A stretch of 18,452 bases of DNA from an uncultured bacterium (GTDB lineage Bacteria; Cyanobacteriota; Vampirovibrionia; Gastranaerophilales; Gastranaerophilaceae), in NCBI GenBank assembly GCA_900553895.1, contig USFB01000037.1, positions 1 to 18,452 on the forward strand, read 5' to 3'. Below the pieces are notes generated by a model, which ran no database searches, was not told where the DNA came from, and worked only from the letters and a program-made list of their open reading frames with translations. A program made the translations under genes and the position numbers. Below, piece after piece: positions 6,480-14,711 of the stretch; the first letter of the stretch is position 1, and every line of letters begins with the position of its first letter.

Positions 6480-6812
6480 TTAATCTTTTTTATCATCATC
6501 TAACTTATCTTCAATTTCACTACCAACGATACCGCCGATATGAGTACCTGCTGCCGCACCACCAACCATTGTACCTGATAAACCAACTGCTGCAACAGCA
6601 CCTGCTAAACCTCCAGTTGCTACAACAACAGCTGCGCCTAACGCTCCAAGAGCTGCGCCTCCCAGAATACCCAGTAAAGCACCTTTTTCGCCTTTAAATG
6701 CAACCTGTGCAGAATTAGTTTCAGGTAAAGTTTGTTCTTGACGAACATTTTTAACAGTTCTTCTTGGTTGAATTTTTTGATACACACTTTGATTTGTTGC
6801 TTGAATTCTCAT
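6480..6812 (-). CDS. Small glycine-zipper protein with an AFKG leader motif
   Basis: The ATG at 6812 (MRIQATNQ) is chosen over an upstream TTG because GGGGTG, the apparent ribosome site, lies just before it. This gives 110 residues. The first ~35 are polar and basic. AQVAFKGEKG follows at about 36-45, then a long Gly/Ala-rich hydrophobic stretch (about 45-95) with repeated GxxxG spacing, as in glycine-zipper membrane-associated proteins. The tail is acidic (EIEDKLDDDKKD). There is no ordinary signal peptide. A short leader ending in an (A/N)FKG-like motif is, from memory, common on unrelated proteins in Gastranaerophilales, but I could not check this. Function is unknown. It may be partly co-transcribed with the AAA+ gene. 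Confidence 0.7.
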   Translation of the reverse strand: MRIQATNQSVYQKIQPRRTVKNVRQEQTLPETNSAQVAFKGEKGALLGILGGAALGALGAAVVVATGGLAGAVAAVGLSGTMVGGAAAGTHIGGIVGSEIEDKLDDDKKD

Positions 6813-6832
6813 TTTACACCCCAAAATTTTTA

Positions 6833-6860
6833 TTTATACTCAATATATAACATAAAACAA
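6833..6860 (-). promoter_or_regulatory. Promoter of the glycine-zipper gene
   Basis: On the minus strand: TTGTTT (6860-6855), a 16-base spacer and TATAAA (6838-6833), about 20 bases before the ATG at 6812. Confidence 0.45.
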
Positions 6861-6920
6861 TATCTCGCACAATAACTTAGCAATAAATCTTAATATTATG
6901 TCAAAATCATTCTATTATAA

Positions 6921-6960
6921 AAATAAAAGCCGACTTTTTGAAAAAAGTCGGCTTTTATTT
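6921..6960. terminator. Strong terminator after the ROK kinase gene
   Basis: A perfect 19-bp inverted repeat (6921-6939 and 6942-6960) has a GC-rich core GCCGAC/GTCGGC flanked by A-runs on one side and T-runs on the other. It lies 15 bases past the ROK gene's stop codon on the minus strand and has a T-rich tail in both directions. Confidence 0.9.
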
Positions 6961-6975
6961 TATTTATTTATAATA

Positions 6976-7920
6976 CTATGATTTAATTAGCAAGCTTGCG
7001 CCGATAACGCCCGCAGTATTACCTAACTGAGCAGGTACCACTTCAACTTCTTTTTGAATTGTCATAGCTCTTTTTGCAATTGTTTCTCTGATTGGATCAA
7101 GCAAAATGTCACCTGCATCAGCTACACCACCACCGATAATGATTTTTTCAGGGTTAAGCAGGTTTACAACACTTGTTAAGCCCATTCCGATGTATTCGCC
7201 CATAATTCTAAAGATTTGTTTTGCAACAGGGTCACCTTCTTTAGCTGCAACTGCAACTATATAAGGTGTAATATCAGGGTTCGCAAGTTCTCTATACTTA
7301 GTAGACTTACCACCTCTTATATATTCTTCTGCTAAAGCTACGATGCTTGGACCTGAAGCATAAGCTTCTAAACAGCCTCTATCACCGCAACCGCACAAAG
7401 GACCGCCTTGCATATTCAATTTAATGTGACCTAATTCTCCTGCTGCATTATTTGCACCGCGAACAAGTTTGCCGTTAATTACAAGACCTGAACCGATACC
7501 TGTACCAACTGTGATACAAACTAAGTTTTCGCAACCAACACCTGCACCGTAGTTTAATTCGCCCAATGCAGCTGTTCTAACGTCGTTATCAACACGAGTA
7601 GGAATACCAAATTCTTTTTCCATGATTTCAGCTATCGGAACATTTACCCATCCAGGAATATTTGGAGCAAGTCTTACAATACCTTTTTTGCAGTCAATTT
7701 GTCCTGGAAAGCCGAAACCGATAGCTTCAACATCAGTGGCTTTTAGTTTAGTTTCTTTCAATAAATCTCTGATAGCATCTTTCATGCTGTTAATAGTATA
7801 TTCGTAACCCATTTCTGCGCGAGTTGGGATAGAATTAGAGTAAATAATTTTACCTTTGTCGCTTACAAGCGCAATTTTAACGTTAGTACCGCCAACGTCA
7901 ACACCTATTCTTTGTGCCAT
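6976..7920 (-). CDS. glcK: ROK-family glucokinase
   Basis: It phosphorylates glucose (or a related sugar) with ATP in the cytoplasm, feeding glycolysis. The 314 residues match bacterial ROK glucokinases. The phosphate loop DVGGTNVK is at 8-15. The catalytic Asp lies in DNDV (111-114). The sugar-binding ELGH is at 162-165. The ROK zinc motif CGCGDRGC spans 176-183, with zinc ligands expected to be H165 and cysteines 176, 178 and 183. GTGIGSG (139-145) and GGGVAD near the end form the ATP site. No DNA-binding domain is fused, so this is a kinase and not a ROK repressor. AAGGAGAT lies ten bases before the ATG. It has its own promoter (7949-7957) and terminator, so it is transcribed alone. The exact sugar is inferred from the family. 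Confidence 0.9.
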   Translation of the reverse strand: MAQRIGVDVGGTNVKIALVSDKGKIIYSNSIPTRAEMGYEYTINSMKDAIRDLLKETKLKATDVEAIGFGFPGQIDCKKGIVRLAPNIPGWVNVPIAEIMEKEFGIPTRVDNDVRTAALGELNYGAGVGCENLVCITVGTGIGSGLVINGKLVRGANNAAGELGHIKLNMQGGPLCGCGDRGCLEAYASGPSIVALAEEYIRGGKSTKYRELANPDITPYIVAVAAKEGDPVAKQIFRIMGEYIGMGLTSVVNLLNPEKIIIGGGVADAGDILLDPIRETIAKRAMTIQKEVEVVPAQLGNTAGVIGASLLIKS

Positions 7921-7948
7921 TTATAAATCTCCTTCTTTTTGCCATTTG

Positions 7949-7957
7949 ATTGTAACA
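7949..7957 (-). promoter_or_regulatory. Extended -10 promoter of the ROK kinase gene
   Basis: On the minus strand TGTTACAAT (7957-7949) is an extended -10 box; no good -35 box is visible. It lies in the 77-base gap after the efflux operon and gives a leader of about 20 bases with AAGGAG. Confidence 0.45.
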
Positions 7958-7997
7958 TAAAGATGAAAAAGTTTGTAGTCAGGCAATATCGGACATT

Positions 7998-9164
7998 TTA
8001 TTTTTCTACATCTTTAAACTCAACCTTATCCCCTTCTTTAAGGTTGTCGTTTATATTTGTAATTAATTTTTCATCGCCTTTTAAGCCTTCCAAGATTTCG
8101 ACCTTATCTCCAAAATCGCGCCCTTGTTTAACCTTGATAAAATGGATGGTTGAATCGGGTCTGACTTGTGCCACATACTGGTCTGGCGAATTAAACGTAG
8201 TTAAGCATGCCGGATTAATTGTCAAATATTTTTGCCTATCCTTAACATCAATATTAGTTTTTACATACAAACCGCTATAAAGTCCTGATTTGCCGTCATT
8301 TGGAATAACAAGCGCAACTTCCATAGCGCGTGAAACATTATCCAATTTGCCTGAAATCTGAGAAATATATCCTTTGAATTTTTGACTCGGATTTTCTGGT
8401 ATATAAACTTCAACAGCCTGTCCATCTTTTATAAATCTAACGTAATTTTGTGGTACAAAAATAGTTGCTCTGAATTTATCAATTTGTTGAATTTCAAAAA
8501 GACTTGTACTTGTTGAGCTTCCGCCAGACACTACGTTTGCACCAGCATCAATATTATATTTGCTGATTACCCCGTCAAACGGTGCAACTACTCGCTTGTA
8601 TCCTTGAAGTGCAGTCAACCTGTTTAAATCCTGTTTCGCTTTATCAACATCCGCTTGCGCGCCTAAGTAATTCATTTCAGAAGTCTTAAACTCGTTATAC
8701 TTCGTATCCAAATCTTGCCTTGAGATTGCACCATCTGAAGATGAATTTTTAAATCTTTCATAAGTTTGTTTTGCAAAATTATATTGATACTTGGTTTCCA
8801 TCAAATGTTTTTCGGCAGAAATAAGAGCTGATTTAGCACTCGCGGTTTCTGCATCTAAATCAGGAGTATCAATCGTTGCAAGCAATTGTCCTTTTTTTAC
8901 GTGGTCACCAAGTTGAACGCATCTTTCAGAAACAAGTCCGTTTATTCTCGAAAACATCTCTGTCTGCAAATATGGTTTCAATTCACCTGAAAGTTCCAAA
9001 CCATCTTCACCATTTGTCAAAGTCGGTTTTTCAACAAGCGCAACATATTTTGCTTCTCTTGCGTTTATGGAAGTCGTTATAAAGCGCACAACTTTTGGAA
9101 TAATTCCAACAAGCAATAAAAATGCCACAATTGCGATTATTATATTTTTCTTATTAATCTTCAT
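7998..9164 (-). CDS. RND efflux periplasmic adaptor (membrane fusion protein)
   Basis: This 388-residue protein bridges the inner-membrane RND pump and the outer-membrane channel. One N-terminal membrane anchor (about 8-24) holds it at the inner membrane; there is no lipobox. The first lipoyl half (about 66-99, RINGLVSERCVQLGDHVKKGQLLATID) leads into an alpha-helical hairpin (about 104-188). The second lipoyl half follows (RVVAPFDGVISKYNIDAGANV, 191-211), then beta-barrel and membrane-proximal domains. The start overlaps the pump gene's end by 11 bases, with GAGGT as ribosome site. It is the last gene of the operon, whereas adaptor genes commonly come before the pump. The transported compound cannot be deduced. 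Confidence 0.92.
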   Translation of the reverse strand: MKINKKNIIIAIVAFLLLVGIIPKVVRFITTSINAREAKYVALVEKPTLTNGEDGLELSGELKPYLQTEMFSRINGLVSERCVQLGDHVKKGQLLATIDTPDLDAETASAKSALISAEKHLMETKYQYNFAKQTYERFKNSSSDGAISRQDLDTKYNEFKTSEMNYLGAQADVDKAKQDLNRLTALQGYKRVVAPFDGVISKYNIDAGANVVSGGSSTSTSLFEIQQIDKFRATIFVPQNYVRFIKDGQAVEVYIPENPSQKFKGYISQISGKLDNVSRAMEVALVIPNDGKSGLYSGLYVKTNIDVKDRQKYLTINPACLTTFNSPDQYVAQVRPDSTIHFIKVKQGRDFGDKVEILEGLKGDEKLITNINDNLKEGDKVEFKDVEK

Positions 9165-12100
9165 CTTTTTCTACCTCAAATTTTTTGTTTTTGTTCATAA
9201 TTGCAAACAACAACGGAACAATTACAAGCGTTGCAAAAGTTGCAAACAATAAACCGCCGATTACGGTTCTACCGATTGGCGCGTTTTGTTCGCCGCCTTC
9301 ACCGATACCCAAAGCCATCGGCAACATACCTAAAATCATTGCAGAAGCTGTCATAATTACGGGTCTTATACGTGTATAACCTGATTCTATAGCTGCAAGA
9401 GTAGAAGAATAGCCTTCTTTCATTTTATCAGTCGCAAAAGACACAACTAAAATAGAGTTTGCGCAAGATACACCAACCGCCATAATAGAACCCATTAAGG
9501 CTTGAACACTAAATGTCGTATCAGATATAAACAACATCCAAATTATCCCTGAAAGTGCAAGTGGTACAGGAGTTATGATAATAAAAGGATTTCGCCAAGA
9601 TTGGAAGTTTACGACGATAAGCAAATATACCAACACAAGCGCGAGCATCAAACCTGAAAGAAGTGACGAAAATACATAGTTCATTGATTTTGCTTGACCT
9701 AACAAGTTAATAAAAGTACCGCGCGGTGCGTCTTTTTCGTATTTTTTAATAACTTTATTAACGTCATTTGAAACACCCGCCAAATCTCTATCTTGAAGAT
9801 TTATCAAAATATCAAACACAGGCATAATATCATAATGGTTTACAACACTTGCGGTTTCAGTTGAGCGAACAGAGGCAATATTTGCAAGTCTTACAGGATT
9901 ATTATTTGCATAAGCAACAGGAATATCCGTTACGTTTTTAACCGTATCCACATTAAATTGCGGTACTCTTAATGCCAAAGTGTAGTTTACACCGTTTGTC
10001 GGATCAACCCAATAGTTTGGAGCGACCTGACCGCTTGAAGTTAAAGCTGTCAGAACATTTCTTGAAACAGTTTCTTGTGACAAATGCATCATACTTGCTC
10101 TTGTTTTATCAACATCTATTTTGATTTCAGGTGTGTCTGTGATTTGGTGAATATGCGCGTCAGCTACACCTCTGATTTTCTTAACATCCGCAAGCATTTT
10201 TTGTGCTAGCTTATAGTTTTCTTGAACATTTTTACCTTGAATTTGTATATCAATAGGAGATGCCAAGCCAAAGTTAAGGATTTTACCTACCATATCTGCG
10301 TTTTGGAAGAAGAAAGTCATATCAGGAAATTCTTTATTAAGATTTTTTCTCAGTTTTTTAACATAAGTTTTTGTTGGCTTGTGTTTTTCACCTAAAGCAA
10401 TCAGAATTTCACCGTCACCGACACCTATTTGAGAGTTATCCATAAATGCAAGGTTCAAGCTGCTGGCAGGAAGCCCGATATTATCAAGTATAGTATCCAA
10501 TTCTTTTGGCGGAATTGTTTTTCTGATTACATCTTCCACTTTCGTGAATTCTCTTGCAGTTTCTTCAATACGAGTACCATGTGGTGCGTAAACGTGAAGT
10601 CTGATTTGACCTGCATCAACTTCAGGGAAGAAGTTTTCGCCGATAAATGGAGTTAAAATTAAAGCAGAAAGAACTACTGCGCCATAAATAATGGCTACTT
10701 TTTTCGGCTTTCTTAAAATCATTTTTACTAGGAATTTTTTGTAAACATTCCTAAAAGTCACAAAATTCGTATTTACAAAGTTGTTAATCTTAAACAAAAT
10801 TGAAGACTCATTTAAAACTTCTTTTTTCTTCAATAATTTATCTACAAGAACAGGTACTAACGTATTTGATAGCATGTAAGAGCCAAGCATAGAAAAAATT
10901 ACGGACATTGCAAGCGGAATGAACAAATATTTTGTAGCACCTTCCATTAAGAAAATCGGTGCAAATACCGTACAAATAGAAAGTGTTGAAACAAGAGTCG
11001 GTGTCGCAACTTCGCTTGCTGACTTATAAATAACATCCTTAATTGTTGCCATTTGCATCGTTTCTTTGTTACGCAAAATGTTTTCAATAACTACGGTTGC
11101 GTTATCAACAAGCATACCGATAGCCAGTCCTAAACCGCTCAATGACATCATATTAATCGTTTGACCGCACAGTGATGAGCAAATAACCGCAAACAAAACC
11201 GAAAGCGGAATTGAAATTGCGATAATAAAGGTTGAGCGAACGCTACCCAAGAATATCAAAATCATTAACGCTGTTAAAATTGCAGCCAAAGTCCCTGAAA
11301 AGATTACATCTCGAATAGATGCTTTTACGAAAACTGATTGGTCAAACAGAACCTGCATGTTTACTTCCTTTGGAATGGTTTTTGCAATAATAGGAAGTAA
11401 TTTTTTAGTACCGTCTACAACCTTCAAAGACGAAACCGTACCTGATTTATAAACGGTCATAAGAGAGCCTGCATTACCGTTTTCTCGTACAATATTTGTT
11501 TGAATAGCATTACCGTCATGGATATAACCGACATCAGACAGGTAAACAACTTGGTTAGTTTTTGGCGAAACAATAGGAAAATTATTCATTTCTTCAACTG
11601 TCGCGCTTGCGTTATTCAAAGAAATCAAATAATCCTTGTCGCCGATTTTCGTGTTACCTGACGGGATAATTACGTTTTGACCTGCAACGGCTTTTGTAAC
11701 ATCAGCAGGAGTTAAACCTCTTGCTTCCATTTTTTGCATATCCAAATCGACTATAATTTGACGAACTTTACCACCCATAGGTAGCGGAGCTTGCGCGCCT
11801 TCAACTTTAGTCAATTGGACTTTAATATTGTTTTGCGCATAGTCTGTAACCTTTTGAATAGGAAGCTTCAAAGACGAAATTACAACCTGCAAAACAGGAA
11901 TTGTAGTCGGTTTGTATTTCAAAATATTAGGCGGCATAATCCCGCTTGGCATAGTTTTCATACAAACGTGAGATGTCGCACTAACCTGTGTAATTCCCGT
12001 ATTAATATCAGAACCGGGATGAAGAAAAACTCGAATTACGCCTGCTCCCAAAAGTGACTGTGATTCAATATGTTCAACATTATCAACGCTTGTGACATAG

Positions 12101-12312
12101 GCTCTTTCGGCAATTGTAACGATTCTCCGTTCGATATCTCTTGCAGGCATGCCTGTATAAGTCCAAACAGCCGTTACGACAGGTGTGTTGATTTCAGGGA
12201 AAATATCAATAGGAGTTTTTGCAATAGTTACAAGCCCCATAATCAAAATGAACAAAGCCATTACGACAACAGTATAATAATACTTTAAAATCATTTTCAT
12301 AAAGTTTTTCAT
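9154..12312 (-). CDS. RND-superfamily efflux pump, inner-membrane subunit
   Basis: A proton-driven exporter of 1052 residues, the usual length. The N-terminal membrane helix (about 10-30) leads to the hallmark IDIFPEINTPVV (36-46). Two large periplasmic loops alternate with two membrane bundles (about 338-500 and 870-1040). The fourth-helix motif reads LVDNATVVIEN (401-411): the first Asp of AcrB's DD pair is kept and the second is Asn. In the tenth helix GVSCANSILVVSFA (about 947-960) has Ala where AcrB has its proton-relay Lys. This marks a non-AcrB subfamily. It starts inside the channel gene's stop (ATGA overlap), with GGAG upstream, and overlaps the adaptor by 11 bases. Drug, metal or lipid-like substrates are all possible. 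Confidence 0.93.
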   Translation of the reverse strand: MKNFMKMILKYYYTVVVMALFILIMGLVTIAKTPIDIFPEINTPVVTAVWTYTGMPARDIERRIVTIAERAYVTSVDNVEHIESQSLLGAGVIRVFLHPGSDINTGITQVSATSHVCMKTMPSGIMPPNILKYKPTTIPVLQVVISSLKLPIQKVTDYAQNNIKVQLTKVEGAQAPLPMGGKVRQIIVDLDMQKMEARGLTPADVTKAVAGQNVIIPSGNTKIGDKDYLISLNNASATVEEMNNFPIVSPKTNQVVYLSDVGYIHDGNAIQTNIVRENGNAGSLMTVYKSGTVSSLKVVDGTKKLLPIIAKTIPKEVNMQVLFDQSVFVKASIRDVIFSGTLAAILTALMILIFLGSVRSTFIIAISIPLSVLFAVICSSLCGQTINMMSLSGLGLAIGMLVDNATVVIENILRNKETMQMATIKDVIYKSASEVATPTLVSTLSICTVFAPIFLMEGATKYLFIPLAMSVIFSMLGSYMLSNTLVPVLVDKLLKKKEVLNESSILFKINNFVNTNFVTFRNVYKKFLVKMILRKPKKVAIIYGAVVLSALILTPFIGENFFPEVDAGQIRLHVYAPHGTRIEETAREFTKVEDVIRKTIPPKELDTILDNIGLPASSLNLAFMDNSQIGVGDGEILIALGEKHKPTKTYVKKLRKNLNKEFPDMTFFFQNADMVGKILNFGLASPIDIQIQGKNVQENYKLAQKMLADVKKIRGVADAHIHQITDTPEIKIDVDKTRASMMHLSQETVSRNVLTALTSSGQVAPNYWVDPTNGVNYTLALRVPQFNVDTVKNVTDIPVAYANNNPVRLANIASVRSTETASVVNHYDIMPVFDILINLQDRDLAGVSNDVNKVIKKYEKDAPRGTFINLLGQAKSMNYVFSSLLSGLMLALVLVYLLIVVNFQSWRNPFIIITPVPLALSGIIWMLFISDTTFSVQALMGSIMAVGVSCANSILVVSFATDKMKEGYSSTLAAIESGYTRIRPVIMTASAMILGMLPMALGIGEGGEQNAPIGRTVIGGLLFATFATLVIVPLLFAIMNKNKKFEVEKDED

Positions 12313-13685
12313 TCGATTTTACTCCCCAATGACTTGTAAATATCTACTGTGTCTATTAATGTGCTGACTTTTGCGTTATACATAGAATTTTCGTTTAGCA
12401 AAAGTTTGCGCTTTGCGTCCAATTCATCTATTTTATTGCCTGTTCCGTTTGTATATCTGATATTCGCTACATTATAAAAATGGTTTGATTTTTCGATAGC
12501 ACCGCTAAAGCCTTGATACGAATTGTAATCTGTTCTCAAGCTTGAAAGCGCGTTTTCGATTTCGCAAAATGCATTCAATAAAACGTTGTTATATTCGTGT
12601 AATTTTTCAATCGCAAGTTCTTTATTGTATTTCAAATAAGATGTTTTAGCTCCGCCGGTGTATAAATCCATCAATAAACCTGCACCAAGCTGATAGACAG
12701 TACTGTCCCAATTAAAAATTCGTCCGGCTTTAATAGATTCAAAACCAATCATCTCGTTTAAATTAATTGATGGTAAGAACATTTTTTTAGCGACTTTTAC
12801 ATCAAACGCAGCTTTTTTTATTCCAAATTCTGCTTGTATAACGTCAGGACGATTAAAAATTAAATCTGAAGAAATTTCTTTATTGATATCAAACGGAAAA
12901 TTCAAATTTTTAATATTTGCTCGCTCAATATCATTTCCGCCTTCAGGCGAAACTCCTCTCAAAACTGCAAACTGATGAAGCAGAATTTCTCTTTTTTTAA
13001 GTAACGCATTTAATTCATTTTGATATACAACTTGTTCATACTCTGTCGTATAAAGATTATCGTAAGCAATAATTCCGCCATCATAAAGCTGTCGTTTGAG
13101 TCTGATTGTTTCGTTTATGTTAGAAACTAATTCTTCATAGTTCTTTATAAGAGCATCCGCTAAAATTATATTAAAATAAGATGCTGTAACTTCCGAAGAA
13201 ACAGAAAGTTTGGCAATATTCAAATCTTCCTTGCTGATTTTTACGTTATATCTTGAAGATTTAACTTTGTCATTAATTTTCCCAAAAATATCAACTTCCC
13301 AATTAAGCAAAAGTGGAAAATTCAAAAGATAACCGCTACCGTATTTTCCCGTCCAACGAGAAATCGTTTTATAAGGGTAAATACTCGGATTAAAGCTTAA
13401 TTGAGGAAGTCTTTGAGCGTTTATTGTACCTAATAATGCTTCTGATTCACGAACTCTGTTTGTAGCAATCTTAATATCAAAGTTGTTTTCTAAAGCGTCT
13501 TGAATATAACCATTTAAAAGTTCGTCATTATAGCTTTCCCAGTATGGTTGAAGCGTAAAAGTCTTATCTGGAGCATTTTTACTTTTCTTAATTTGAACAT
13601 CATAAGTATCGTTTTTAACCGCAAAAACTACTCCTTGCGAGAAAAAAATACAACCTGCTATTAGTAGTGTAATAATCCTTTTCAC
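12309..13685 (-). CDS. TolC/OprM-type outer-membrane efflux channel
   Basis: It forms the outer-membrane duct of the tripartite pump. The 458 residues contain two outer-membrane efflux repeats with long coiled-coil helices: about 55-240, with ALENNFDIKIATNRVRESEA, and about 265-455, with RPDVIQAEFGIKKAAFDV. An N-terminal export signal is present. I-A-G-C at 9-12 fits a lipobox, but hydrophobic residues continue to FA at about 22, so ordinary signal-peptide cleavage there is equally possible. The start codon is GTG at 13685; AGGA lies about ten bases upstream, and the nearest ATG upstream stops after two codons. It is the first gene of the operon, followed by the pump with an ATGA overlap. Confidence 0.9.
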   Translation of the reverse strand: MKRIITLLIAGCIFFSQGVVFAVKNDTYDVQIKKSKNAPDKTFTLQPYWESYNDELLNGYIQDALENNFDIKIATNRVRESEALLGTINAQRLPQLSFNPSIYPYKTISRWTGKYGSGYLLNFPLLLNWEVDIFGKINDKVKSSRYNVKISKEDLNIAKLSVSSEVTASYFNIILADALIKNYEELVSNINETIRLKRQLYDGGIIAYDNLYTTEYEQVVYQNELNALLKKREILLHQFAVLRGVSPEGGNDIERANIKNLNFPFDINKEISSDLIFNRPDVIQAEFGIKKAAFDVKVAKKMFLPSINLNEMIGFESIKAGRIFNWDSTVYQLGAGLLMDLYTGGAKTSYLKYNKELAIEKLHEYNNVLLNAFCEIENALSSLRTDYNSYQGFSGAIEKSNHFYNVANIRYTNGTGNKIDELDAKRKLLLNENSMYNAKVSTLIDTVDIYKSLGSKIE

Positions 13686-13711
13686 GTTAATACATCCTAA
13701 CCTAATTAATT

Positions 13712-13739
13712 ATTATATATGCTAATCTTTTCTTGTATA
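13712..13739 (-). promoter_or_regulatory. Promoter of the efflux operon
   Basis: On the minus strand: TATACA (13739-13734), a 16-base spacer and a perfect TATAAT (13717-13712), about 27 bases before the GTG start. The region is very AT-rich. No adjacent regulator gene of the TetR or MarR kind is present. Confidence 0.5.
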
Positions 13740-13824
13740 GATATATCGTATTAAATATTTATTAAATTTAGGTTAAAAAGGAATTTAGAATTAAATTGTT
13801 TTTCGTTGCAAAATATTACAAAAA

Positions 13825-13853
13825 TTGAAAAATTTTAAATTGTTTGTTACAAT
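13825..13853 (+). promoter_or_regulatory. Promoter of the small-ORF/prmC operon
   Basis: TTGAAA (13825-13830), a 17-base spacer and TACAAT (13848-13853). Transcription would start near 13860, leaving a leader of about 88 bases before the ATG at 13948. Confidence 0.55.
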
Positions 13854-13947
13854 TCTTAATAATACGCTTCAAAAAAAGCAATTTTTTATGAGTTAAATAC
13901 TTTATATATACATAAGAGATAATTAACCATAAGAGAGGCAATACAAA

Positions 13948-14118
13948 ATGACAACTGAACAAAGAAAGAGATTTACAGTTATTTCAAATAATGAAGTTAA
14001 TAACAATCAAGAAAGACATCGAGCATATCAAACAAATCCATTGCAAGAGAAGTTCTTGAAGTTTGCAAATGAAGAAGCAGGAAAGAAGTTTGGAATTGAA
14101 GATTTGCTAAAATGGTAG
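13948..14118 (+). CDS. 56-residue protein of unknown function
   Basis: The frame starts MTTEQRKRFTVISNNEVNNN and ends GIEDLLKW before TAG. AGAGAGG lies nine bases upstream of the ATG, a good ribosome site, and a credible promoter lies about 95 bases upstream. The protein is soluble and charged, with no signal peptide or membrane segment. The first half is Asn/Gln/Arg-rich and probably flexible. The second half (about 31-56, NPLQEKFLKFANEEAGKKFG) looks helical. I do not recognise the family. It is the first gene of a plus-strand unit with the 168-residue protein and prmC, so a regulatory or translation-linked role is possible but unsupported. Confidence 0.6.
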   Translation: MTTEQRKRFTVISNNEVNNNQERHRAYQTNPLQEKFLKFANEEAGKKFGIEDLLKW

Positions 14119-14122
14119 CATT

Positions 14123-14140
14123 GGTGCAATTTTTTGCACC
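14123..14140 (+). other. Hairpin between the 56-residue and 168-residue genes
   Basis: GGTGCAA (14123-14129) pairs perfectly with TTGCACC (14134-14140) around a TTTT loop, five bases after the stop codon. No T-run follows, so it is probably not a terminator. It could stabilise or process the message. Confidence 0.55.
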
Positions 14141-14204
14141 CTACGCAAGCAAAAAACGATAAAGCAAGTGGCGAGCGGAAAAGGAAAAAAGGAAATTGGT
14201 TTAA

Positions 14205-14711
14205 ATGTACCAGATTAAAAACAGAATATACCCCGACTTTGACAAAACACAAAAAAGCGGGGTATGTAATTATTTAAGGGCGTTAGTGAAACAAAATTTG
14301 GGTTTAACTTGTTCAGAAATATTGGACAAGTTTCTTGATGATGAAAAATATTATCTTGAACAGCACGCATCAAGGTTTCCATTTTTAGAAAATGTAATTG
14401 ATGAAAGAGATTTTTTGCGTGATACAGAAGATTATATCAAAGAATGTATCAAATATTATGAATACAAAGAAAAGCAAAGACCAATAATTGAAGCTAACAA
14501 AGAATTTGAAAAGAAAAAAAGAAAATTTTTACAAGAAGTTAAAATGTCAAAAGAAAAACCGACAAAAAAACAGCTTTACTATTACGACAGATTGTGCAAA
14601 AAATATTCTTTAGAAAAGAAAAATGTAGAAGAGTTATCAAAACTAGATTTGAGAGATGAAATAGAGAGAATTTTAAATGAACATTCAGACGATTACAAAA
14701 ATGTTGATTGA
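14205..14711 (+). CDS. 168-residue charged protein of unknown function, upstream of prmC
   Basis: A soluble, Lys/Glu/Tyr-rich protein with no signal peptide or membrane helix. The first ~60 residues look globular (YLRALVKQNLGLTCSEILDKFLDDE). The middle (about 65-115) is a charged helix with coiled-coil potential. The C-terminal ~45 residues start PTKKQLYYYDRLCKKY (119-134) and end in LRDEIERILNEH. That TKKQ-x-x-x-x-x-RL helical pattern resembles small tail domains seen on assorted bacterial proteins, but I cannot name the family with confidence. An AAAGGAA stretch about 11 bases upstream is the likely ribosome site. The last 35 bases overlap the start of prmC, which suggests coupled translation. 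Confidence 0.75.
   Translation: MYQIKNRIYPDFDKTQKSGVCNYLRALVKQNLGLTCSEILDKFLDDEKYYLEQHASRFPFLENVIDERDFLRDTEDYIKECIKYYEYKEKQRPIIEANKEFEKKKRKFLQEVKMSKEKPTKKQLYYYDRLCKKYSLEKKNVEELSKLDLRDEIERILNEHSDDYKNVD

Noticed and set aside
6976..7920. ROK-family transcriptional repressor
   Set aside because: No N-terminal helix-turn-helix precedes the kinase domain, and all kinase motifs are intact.
9185..13000. Plus-strand open frames of 60-90 codons across the efflux operon and other genes
   Set aside because: They lie opposite or out of frame with well-supported genes, lack ribosome sites, and have unusual compositions.
13871..13890. Attenuator hairpin in the leader of the 56-residue gene
   Set aside because: GCTT/AAGC with a following T-run looks like a tiny terminator, but a four-base-pair stem is too weak to call.
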